A stretch of 64,000 nt of DNA from Roseibium aggregatum (lineage in GTDB: Bacteria > Pseudomonadota > Alphaproteobacteria > Rhizobiales > Stappiaceae), in assembly GCF_017309185.1 (NCBI RefSeq), contig NZ_JAEKJZ010000003.1, forward strand, positions 1 through 64,000, in the 5' to 3' direction. The position numbers were made by a program, and so were the translations under genes. The notes under the pieces were generated by a model that saw nothing but the letters and a program-made list of their open reading frames with translations, did no database searches and had not been told where the DNA came from. Of the stretch, positions 25,184-31,913 are shown one piece after another (the first letter of the stretch is position 1; each line of letters begins with the position of its first letter).

Positions 25184-25698
25184 ATCTCCGCCTCCTCAAT
25201 CTTCAGTTTTTCTTGGTCGGGAGCACCTGGCAGGGCCGACCCGATGGCGTTGAGTCCAAGGATCAGGCCACCCGCAGGGATCGCCAGGTAATAGTAGTAG
25301 AGGTTGATATCGAGATAGAGGGAGGTCTGCGACCGGCCGACGAACAGAGCCATCTTGTAACCGAAGTAGACCATGACCCAGACCACGATCAGCGTGAGCG
25401 CCGCGAACACGACGCGCAGGAGCGTCATGACTTTCGGCGACATGTAGTCGTGGAGAATATCGACACCGATGTGACCACCCCGGCGGCCGATCGCCCCGGC
25501 GCCGAGAAAGACCACCCAGGCAAACAGCAGATTGCTGACTTCCTCCACCCAGACGAGGGAGCTGCCGGTGATCTGTTCGGTCGTGATTCCGGCGGCGTTG
25601 ATGAGAAACAGCAAGGCAACCAGGATCATCGCCACGAAGAGCGTGCCCCGTTCGAGGTAATCCAGAAAGAGCTGATAGAGCTCCACGACCCGTTTCAT
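25180..25698 (-). CDS. dctQ: TRAP transporter small membrane subunit (DctQ)
   Basis: About 172 aa from the ATG at 25698 (MKRVVELYQLF), with four transmembrane segments and the conserved LVWVEEVSNLLFAWVVFLGAG stretch in helices 2-3. In-frame sequence further upstream to 25821 runs through the intercistronic hairpin and is not protein-like. The ribosome site is weak (GGA). It lies between the binding protein and DctM and overlaps DctM by four bases. Confidence 0.88.
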   Translation of the reverse strand: MKRVVELYQLFLDYLERGTLFVAMILVALLFLINAAGITTEQITGSSLVWVEEVSNLLFAWVVFLGAGAIGRRGGHIGVDILHDYMSPKVMTLLRVVFAALTLIVVWVMVYFGYKMALFVGRSQTSLYLDINLYYYYLAIPAGGLILGLNAIGSALPGAPDQEKLKIEEAEI

Positions 25699-25811
25699 GT
25701 AGAGCGATCCAAGTAGACGTGTGACGTTCCAGGCATGCGCCGGCCGGAGCGGTTTTCGCCGCCTTGAGCCCGATGCGGCCCCCTGTTCGTCAATCTGACA
25801 GAAAACAAAAC

Positions 25812-25833
25812 GGGCGGCCATGATCGGCCGCCC
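25812..25833 (-). terminator. Intercistronic hairpin between dctP and dctQ
   Basis: An 8-bp stem GGGCGGCC / GGCCGCCC with a 6-base loop, 15 bases after the dctP stop, followed on the minus strand by GTTTTGTTTTC. This is a leaky terminator that would give more binding protein than membrane subunits. Confidence 0.7.
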
Positions 25834-25848
25834 TGAAATCGGCTTGAA

Positions 25849-26886
25849 TCAGGACCCTTCGCGGGCAGCTTCGGCCGCTGCAAGGATCTTGTCGACCCAG
25901 GCCTGGCCGTTTTCACCGATCTTGCGAACGATGGTGTCGATATACGGTTGCTGGCCCAGAGCGCGGAACTGCTCGATTTCTTCCGTGGTCGGATAATAGA
26001 ATACGGCGCCTTCCTTCTCCATGGCTTCCTGAACCACGAGTGAGCTCAGGTAGGAATGCGCATTTCCGACGCGGGTGTACAGTTCGGCCGCCTGCAGAAC
26101 GATGTTCTGGTGTTCGAGCGACAGGGACTGGAAGAACCCCTCGTTCATCATCAACGGGTGGAGGTTGTAGCTGTGGCGGGTCACCGTCACATGCGGGTTC
26201 ACCTCGTAGAGTTTCTTCGAGTACATCGAATAAAGCTCGGTGTCGTGCCCTTCTGCCATGCCCGACTGCAGGGCGGTGTAGAGTTCGCTCCAGGTAATCG
26301 TGACCGTTTTGCTGCCCCAGGCGCGGAACATTGCGAGGAGCCCCGGATTTTCCGGAACGCGCATGGTCATGCCTTCCAGGTCTTTCGGGCTGTGAACCGG
26401 TTTTTCGGCGTAAATATTGCGGAAGCCCGCTCCGTCAGCCCAGCCGAGGACGCGCAGGCCGGTGTTCTTCAGGAACAGATCGGCCAGCTCCTGGCCGACG
26501 GGGCCTTCCATCACCTTCCATGCGGTCAGGTTGCTGTCGAAAACGTAGGGAATCTGGGTGATCGCGATCTCCGGTGCGAACGGCACCATGATCGACGTGT
26601 AGGCACCGGCTACCTGAATGACGCCAAGCTGCGCCTGTTCGACAATGGCGCGGCCGTTGCCGAGCTGGCCGTTCGGATAGACCTCCACGACCATCTCGCC
26701 ATGGGACTGGCTTTCAATATAGTGTTTGAATGCGTTGACACCGGCAGTGCGGCCCGCGCCCGGCAACATCGTGTCGGCTTCCGAGGAATGACCGACCTTG
26801 ATCACGATCGGTTCCGCAACCGCGGCTCCCGTCATGGACATTGCGGCCAGGGCCAAGCCCAGAATACCCGCCTTGAGTTTCTGCAT
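25849..26886 (-). CDS. dctP: TRAP transporter solute-binding protein (DctP family)
   Basis: A 345-aa periplasmic protein. The signal peptide ends at about AAVA^EPIVIKVGHSSE. The DctP fold includes the conserved Arg in EGMTMRVPENP, which usually binds a carboxylate, and a TWSELYTALQSGMAEGHDTE segment. GGAGG lies nine bases before the ATG. A strong palindrome (26955-26977) overlaps a likely -35. The ligand is probably an organic acid. Sharing the palindrome with two ThDP genes and the epimerase gene suggests they process what it imports (inference). Confidence 0.92.
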   Translation of the reverse strand: MQKLKAGILGLALAAMSMTGAAVAEPIVIKVGHSSEADTMLPGAGRTAGVNAFKHYIESQSHGEMVVEVYPNGQLGNGRAIVEQAQLGVIQVAGAYTSIMVPFAPEIAITQIPYVFDSNLTAWKVMEGPVGQELADLFLKNTGLRVLGWADGAGFRNIYAEKPVHSPKDLEGMTMRVPENPGLLAMFRAWGSKTVTITWSELYTALQSGMAEGHDTELYSMYSKKLYEVNPHVTVTRHSYNLHPLMMNEGFFQSLSLEHQNIVLQAAELYTRVGNAHSYLSSLVVQEAMEKEGAVFYYPTTEEIEQFRALGQQPYIDTIVRKIGENGQAWVDKILAAAEAAREGS

Positions 26887-26954
26887 CTGATGAAACCTCC
26901 CTAATCATCATTTCGAAATCAGGCTTACGACTCCTCTTGTCGTGCCTTTTTTAT

Positions 26955-26977
26955 TTTTTGAAACTCTATTTCAAAAA
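26955..26977. promoter_or_regulatory. Operator type A upstream of TRAP operon (perfect 9-bp arms)
   Basis: TTTTTGAAA and TTTCAAAAA flank CTCTA. This is the most symmetrical of the four copies. It is centred 80 bases before the dctP ATG, with TTGAAA in the minus-strand arm as a plausible -35. Confidence 0.7.
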
Positions 26978-27395
26978 TTTTTTTGTGTCGACAGCTTTCT
27001 TGAAAAGGAGCTTCTTTTGCAGCCCGAATGACAGCGGCTGAAATGCGTCTGACGACCTTTTCGCGGCTTGGGAACGAACCTGTCCTCAAGTCCTGTTGCG
27101 GTGATCGAGAGGCTGAACCACGGTCTTCCGTTCAGGCGGCGCCACTTGAAACAAGCTGCAATTCATCAAGCTGGGGCGACGGCTTTTCTCTGGCCGAGGC
27201 AAGGCGGAAGACCGCGATAATAGGAAAACGCGCAACCTGGTAACCGGACCGGTCGCGTCGAGTTGCCGCTATCCGGCCGGTTTCATCGACCCCAGGATTT
27301 GTTTTGGTATTGCCGAAGCGGAGGCTCGTATCAGCACGCCGGGTGAAGCTTGGGGGGCGCCGCTCGGATCGGCCCGTGAGCATCCAGGTGAGCGC
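26978..27395. other. Gene-free interval upstream of TRAP operator
   Basis: About 420 bases between the operator and the glpR stop. Short open frames exist on both strands but have no ribosome sites or recognisable protein character. I see no repeats or RNA structure of note. Confidence 0.5.
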
Positions 27396-28178
27396 TCAAG
27401 CTGGTTCTTCGGTTTCCTGCGGTCCGGTTTCAATCAGCTTGACGCCGGCTTCTTCGGCGATTTTCACGAATTTCGGGTGGGGACAGTGATCGGTCACGAA
27501 GGTGCCGACCTGTTCCAGGTGGCCAACGCGGACCGGCGCCGTGCGCTCGAACTTGGTGCTGTCGGCGGCGAGAATGACGTGCCGGGCGTTTTCCATGATC
27601 GTCTTGGTGACCTTGACCTCGCGGTAGTCGTAGTCCAGCAGGGATCCGTCCGGATCCACGGCGGAGGCGCCGATGACGGCGAAATCGACCTTGAACTGGC
27701 GTACGAAATCGACAGCGGCCTCGCCGACGATCCCGCCGTCGGAATGACGCAGGACACCGCCGGCGACAACCACCTCTATCTGGGAGTAACCGCGCATCAG
27801 GCTGGCGACATTCAGGTTGTTGGTGATCACCATCAGGCCGCGGTGTTGCAACAGGGCCTGGGCGACGGCTTCGGTGGTCGTGCCGATATTGATGAAAATC
27901 GACGCGTTGTCGGGAATGAGCGCCGCGACGCTCTCGCCGATATCGGCCTTTTCCTTGCTTGAAATGATCCGGCGGGCCTCGTAGCCGACATTTTCGATGC
28001 CGGAGGACAAGAGGGCGCCGCCGTGGGTTCTGGCGAGCAGGCGGCGCTCGCACAGTTCGTTCAGGTCCTTGCGGATGGTCTGCGGGCTGACGTCGAAGCG
28101 CCGCGCTAGGTCGTCGACACTGACACGTCCCATTTGGCGGGCAAGTTCGAGTATGGCGTTGTGGCGTTCGATCAGCAT
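27396..28178 (-). CDS. glpR: Glycerol-3-phosphate regulon repressor (DeoR family)
   Basis: A 260-aa DeoR-family protein. The wHTH at residues 18-55 reads VDDLARRFDVSPQTIRKDLNELCERRLL. The effector domain closely follows E. coli GlpR through IGTTTEAVAQALL, ITNNLNVASLM, GGIVGEAAVDFVRQFKVDFAVIG and DGSLLDYDYREV. It senses glycerol 3-phosphate. The likely targets glpD and glpK are 30 kb away at 57743-60791, where phased TTTC repeats precede glpD. No strong ribosome site is seen at the ATG. It is flanked by unrelated genes. Confidence 0.88.
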   Translation of the reverse strand: MLIERHNAILELARQMGRVSVDDLARRFDVSPQTIRKDLNELCERRLLARTHGGALLSSGIENVGYEARRIISSKEKADIGESVAALIPDNASIFINIGTTTEAVAQALLQHRGLMVITNNLNVASLMRGYSQIEVVVAGGVLRHSDGGIVGEAAVDFVRQFKVDFAVIGASAVDPDGSLLDYDYREVKVTKTIMENARHVILAADSTKFERTAPVRVGHLEQVGTFVTDHCPHPKFVKIAEEAGVKLIETGPQETEEPA

Positions 28179-28237
28179 GGGCCGCTAACCTGCCGTTTTC
28201 AGGCTAAATGTGTGAGAGGTCTGTTGCGCCATCCGGA

Positions 28238-29554
28238 TCAAGCGACGTTTTTCTTCTTTGCTTTGGTTGCCTTGGTCTTGCGGGCCGTGGGCGCGCTTTG
28301 CGGCGTACTCGCAGACGGATCCTTTGTGTCCGATTGCGGTTTGTCCCGGTTGGAAGACACGATTCGGCTGACCAGAGCTTCCGCCGCGGAGGCGATTTCG
28401 GACGATTTGGCGGAGACCGGATTCTGCGGGGCGGTGGCGCCGGCGGCGGAATTCGCCGGACCGGAAGCTTGAGCCTCGCGCTGCTGAGGAGCCGTGGAAG
28501 CCTCCGGGGGGGGGAGTTGCTCGGCCGGGGCGGCCGTTTGCTCGGGCAATGTGTCGCCGGACAGGCCGCCGGCGGCGATGGAGACCGTGTCCGCCCTGGC
28601 AACCCTGGAGGCAAGCGCCTTCAATTCCTGCCGCAGTTCCAGCAGGGCGGGAGAGCGGGCGAGATCTTCGCGAAGGCGGTCTATCTGCCCGGACATACGC
28701 GCCATCATACGGTTTTTGGCTTCCAGATCCGACTGGTGGCGGGCATTTTCCTCCGCCAGCATTTTCATCTGGTCGTCGAGGCTTTTCTGGAGGCCGGTTT
28801 CCGTGGCATTGGCGGAGTCCAAAAGCAGTGACAGGCGGGTGACTTCCGCCTGGGCGGCAATGAACCTGGACTCCGTGTCCACAAGCTGTCCTTCGAGTTC
28901 CGCAAGGCGGCCCTTGGCGGCTTCGTTGCGGCTTTCCTCGATCTGACCTGCAACGGTCGGTGAGAAACTGGCCAGCTTGGCTTTCAAGGTGGCGACTTCC
29001 GCCTCCAGGCTAGTGATCGTCGTCAGGGCAACGGTATCCGCGGTCGGCAGCCACGCGGAGGCGTCCTCGGGATTTTCCGCCGCAGCGGCAGGCGCCGCCT
29101 TCTCACCCGGTCCCTTGGTCCAGTTTTGCGCGAGCGCTTTTTCCGCCTCGGAAAGCTTCTGGCGCAGCGTCTTGACTTCTTCGGTCAGAAGATCGATCGC
29201 CTGGTCGTCTCCCGCGATCGCCGCGATCTTGGCTTCCAGTTCCGCGATCCTGGCCTTGTGGACCCGGTTCTGTTCCCGAAGCTCGCCCTTGAGGCGCGTG
29301 GCGTCGATGTGAAATCTGGAGGATTTGTCGCGCTCGTCTTCGAGACGCCTTTCCGCCCGGCGCAGATCCATGGCGTGCCGGGCGCGCTCCTGATCCTGTG
29401 CTGCGCGGACTTCTGCATAGCTCGAAGGATTGACGGCCCTCAGGGCTTCTTCCGTGAGCCGGGCGGCCCGTCGATAGAAGGCAGGCAGGATCGCCAGGCC
29501 GATCAGCCCGGCGGTGCAAAAGCCCAGTGCCATGTACATTGCTGCTTCTATCAC
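28238..29554 (-). CDS. Membrane-anchored coiled-coil protein, unrecognised family
   Basis: A 438-aa protein: one transmembrane segment at residues 5-25 (MYMALGFCTAGLIGLAILPAF), then long charged heptad-rich stretches from about 35 to 320 predicting extended coiled coil, then a Pro/Ala/Gln-rich linker and a very basic Lys-rich tail (KTKATKAKKKNVA). The GTG at 29554 has GGGAG six bases upstream. It is probably anchored in the inner membrane with the coiled coil in the cytoplasm. The basic tail could bind nucleic acid or acidic lipids. Function unknown; it stands alone between glpR and an eipA-like gene. Confidence 0.75.
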   Translation of the reverse strand: MIEAAMYMALGFCTAGLIGLAILPAFYRRAARLTEEALRAVNPSSYAEVRAAQDQERARHAMDLRRAERRLEDERDKSSRFHIDATRLKGELREQNRVHKARIAELEAKIAAIAGDDQAIDLLTEEVKTLRQKLSEAEKALAQNWTKGPGEKAAPAAAAENPEDASAWLPTADTVALTTITSLEAEVATLKAKLASFSPTVAGQIEESRNEAAKGRLAELEGQLVDTESRFIAAQAEVTRLSLLLDSANATETGLQKSLDDQMKMLAEENARHQSDLEAKNRMMARMSGQIDRLREDLARSPALLELRQELKALASRVARADTVSIAAGGLSGDTLPEQTAAPAEQLPPPEASTAPQQREAQASGPANSAAGATAPQNPVSAKSSEIASAAEALVSRIVSSNRDKPQSDTKDPSASTPQSAPTARKTKATKAKKKNVA

Positions 29555-29700
29555 GTCAGGCTCCCGGTGACCTTCCTAAGTGCCAATCTTTCCATCATTA
29601 GACGACCAGAAGGCTATCGCCAAGTCTTCGGAGAAAAACCCATGAGGTTCCTGCCACCTCCAGCCGCTCCATCCCGGAAAATGACTGCAACTTCTGGGTG

Positions 29701-30306
29701 TTAAAACGGGTTCCACGTCGGTTTCGGGGTGAACTTCAAATAGCCCATGTTGAGGCCGAGGCGGGCGCCGACACCGGCGCGGACCGGCACGAGAACGACT
29801 TCGTTTTTCAGGAGCACGGTCATGCCAACGCCGCCGACGAGATAGGCGGAGCCGTTGACGCCACCAAAGCGCTGATAGATCGTATTCACCGTCGGCAGCC
29901 CGTAGACCAGCGTCATGACACGGGCGCCATCGGCCCCGAAGTCCCAGCCAACGGAGGGGCCTTGCCAGAAAACCTTGTGGGTGCCGGCGTTGCGGGTATA
30001 GAGATGGCCTTCGCCATACCGCGCTCCGGCAACGAGCGCGCCGGAGCCTTCCTCGCCGAGAATATAGCCGTTGGGTTGGCCATAACTCGAAAAGGCCTTT
30101 TCGATCACGGACGCCAGTCCTCCGGAAACGGCGCCGAAGAACTTGTGGCCCGCGTTGAGGATTTCATCCTCCGTGTAGGTTTCTCCCGGGGGAATAGGTT
30201 CGTTCCCGGTCGACTGGGCTCTTGAAGGTGTGAACGCGGCAAACAAACACACGAAGAAAAACGCAGCCGCAAGCCTCGATGCCAATCGCAAGGTTCCTGT
30301 CGCCAT
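29701..30306 (-). CDS. DUF1134 envelope protein (EipA-like)
   Basis: A 201-aa exported protein. The signal peptide (residues 1-31) ends near SRAQS, and the DUF1134 domain contains GHKFFGAVSGGLASVIEKAF and GPSVGWDFGADGARVMTLVYGL. EipA of Brucella is a periplasmic protein of this family needed for envelope integrity. The ATG at 30306 is chosen because GAGGAG precedes it by ten bases and it begins a clean signal peptide; the longer in-frame reading has no such site. It is divergent from a YHS-domain gene. Confidence 0.85.
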   Translation of the reverse strand: MATGTLRLASRLAAAFFFVCLFAAFTPSRAQSTGNEPIPPGETYTEDEILNAGHKFFGAVSGGLASVIEKAFSSYGQPNGYILGEEGSGALVAGARYGEGHLYTRNAGTHKVFWQGPSVGWDFGADGARVMTLVYGLPTVNTIYQRFGGVNGSAYLVGGVGMTVLLKNEVVLVPVRAGVGARLGLNMGYLKFTPKPTWNPF

Positions 30307-30433
30307 TTCAGAAGAACTCCTCGTGTCGGGCCCCGTCCCAAGCAGTGTTGCCGTCCGGCCAGAGCAAAATGCTAGACTTCGCCAGAAGAATGGTGATTCG
30401 CGTGTCTCCATGCACCTTTCATAAGCCGAATCG

Positions 30434-30919
30434 ATGAAAAACTGGCCCGAAAAAAAGACCTGGTTGTGTCTTTTCCTGGTATTGATCCTGGCTCCGGCGG
30501 TTTTTGCCGGAAATGGCGTGGCGCGTCCCCAGCTTTTTGTCCCGGACCCGATTTCTGGGTATGCGATCGGAGGGCACGATCCGGTCAGCTATTTTGTCGA
30601 CGGGCGCCCGCGCAAGGGAAGCCGGCGATATGAATACACATGGGGCGGTGCGGAGTGGATCTTCGTCAACGAAGGCAATCTTGCCGCCTTCAAGCGCGAT
30701 CCCCATGCCTATGCGCCGCTTTTTGCCGGCTGTGGCGGACATGCGCTGTCCGATGGCTTCGCAGCGGCCGGAAACCCCTTTATTTTCGCGATTGTGGGCG
30801 GCCGGCTGGTGTTTTTTCATTCGGTGGTGAACCGGTTCCTGTTCCTGGCCAATGTGACGCAGCTTTTGAAGGATGCCAGCGCGAACGCGAGAAAGACGGG
30901 TTGCTATCCCGACGAATGA
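30434..30919 (+). CDS. Exported YHS-domain protein
   Basis: A 161-aa protein with a signal peptide (LCLFLVLILAPAVFAG) and a YHS-type domain: YAIGGHDPVSYFVDGRPRKGSRRYEYTWGGAEWIFVNEGNLAAFKRDPHAYAPLFAGCGGHALSDG is the usual arrangement (split by function: DPVSYF, WxF, F...P..Y.P.fGG.CA). The YHS metal-binding Cys is present in FAGCGG. Periplasmic YHS proteins are thought to handle metals, perhaps copper, but no specific role is established. A weak ribosome site precedes the ATG. Confidence 0.8.
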   Translation: MKNWPEKKTWLCLFLVLILAPAVFAGNGVARPQLFVPDPISGYAIGGHDPVSYFVDGRPRKGSRRYEYTWGGAEWIFVNEGNLAAFKRDPHAYAPLFAGCGGHALSDGFAAAGNPFIFAIVGGRLVFFHSVVNRFLFLANVTQLLKDASANARKTGCYPDE

Positions 30920-31134
30920 TCCCGGGCGTGCGTGCGGCCAGCCGAGATTAATTCCCGGTGCTGTTACGGCAGGAGGCGTGCAAAACCGGCTTCGGGGAAG
31001 CTCCAAATTCATCTGGATCATCCCAATTGCTGCCGGACGTCGCCTTGGCAGGGGCTGCCGGGATGTGTAACTCTTGCGCCAAATAACGCGAATCATCCCG
31101 CGCACAGACATTCAACATAGAGCCTCGCAACGCC

Positions 31135-31779
31135 ATGTCCGCACTCAAAGAGCTTTCTTCTCTGGACCTCGCCGCCCTCGTGGCCAGCCGCGTCTGTCAC
31201 GATATCATCAGCCCGGTTGGCGCGATCACAAACGGTCTGGAAGTCCTGGACGAAGAGGGCTCGGAGGATATGCGCGAGTTCGCGATGGATCTCATCCGGA
31301 AAAGCGCGCGCCAGGCATCCGCGAAACTGCAATTCGCCCGGCTTGCTTTCGGGGCCGCCGGATCGGCGGGAGCCGAGATCGACCTCGGAGACGCACAGGT
31401 CGTTGCCACGGGGTTCATGGAAAACGAAAAGTCCGACCTTAACTGGCAGGTCGACCGGCACCTGATGGCAAAAAATTATGTCAAGCTCCTGCTCAACCTC
31501 ATCCTGATCGCCAACCAGTGCGTGCCGCGCGGTGGTGAAATCAAGGTAACGATGGAAGGCGAGCCGCAGTCTCCGGCTTTCACGCTGCATGCCAGCGGGC
31601 TCAATCCACGCATCCCCCTGGGAATGAAGGAAACCCTGGGCGGCGAGGAGCCCGAGCGGGTGGACGCGCATTCCGTCCAGCCGATTTACACTCTGTTGCT
31701 CGCCCGTGAATCGAATATGGTCTTAACATTAGATAAAGAAGACGAATTGGTAAAAATTACGGCGCTACCTAAAGTCTAA
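31135..31779 (+). CDS. chpT: Histidine phosphotransferase ChpT
   Basis: A 214-aa protein of the ChpT (DUF2328) family. The phosphorylated His is at about residue 22 in SRVCHDIISPVGAI, followed by a four-helix dimerisation region and a degenerate ATPase-like fold. ChpT passes phosphate from the hybrid kinase CckA to CtrA and CpdR in the alphaproteobacterial cell-cycle phosphorelay. It lies 134 bases upstream of cheA, and ctrA is 7 kb downstream. Length is normal. Confidence 0.93.
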   Translation: MSALKELSSLDLAALVASRVCHDIISPVGAITNGLEVLDEEGSEDMREFAMDLIRKSARQASAKLQFARLAFGAAGSAGAEIDLGDAQVVATGFMENEKSDLNWQVDRHLMAKNYVKLLLNLILIANQCVPRGGEIKVTMEGEPQSPAFTLHASGLNPRIPLGMKETLGGEEPERVDAHSVQPIYTLLLARESNMVLTLDKEDELVKITALPKV

Positions 31780-31913
31780 ACCTGACAAACAAAAGTCATG
31801 GTTTGTTTCAGCGTATCTTAACTCTTTACGGTCAACCTAGCTCTCATGGACTTCCGGTCCAGACATCCTGAACAGGATGCGGAACCAAGTAACAAGTCGG
31901 GTGAGTGCAGGCT

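Noticed and set aside
26925..26950. GGCACGAC element upstream of dctP as a sigma-54 promoter
   Set aside because: No TTGC/TTGCA element follows at the -12 spacing; a sigma-70-like -35 inside the palindrome fits better.
31722..31736. TTAA-N7-TAAA near the chpT 3' end as a CtrA site for cheA
   Set aside because: It has one mismatch to the consensus, lies inside the chpT coding region, and has no promoter elements at a fitting distance.
31787..31808. AAACAAA/TTTGTTT hairpin after chpT as a terminator
   Set aside because: The stem is only seven A/T-rich pairs with no following T run; it is unlikely to terminate.
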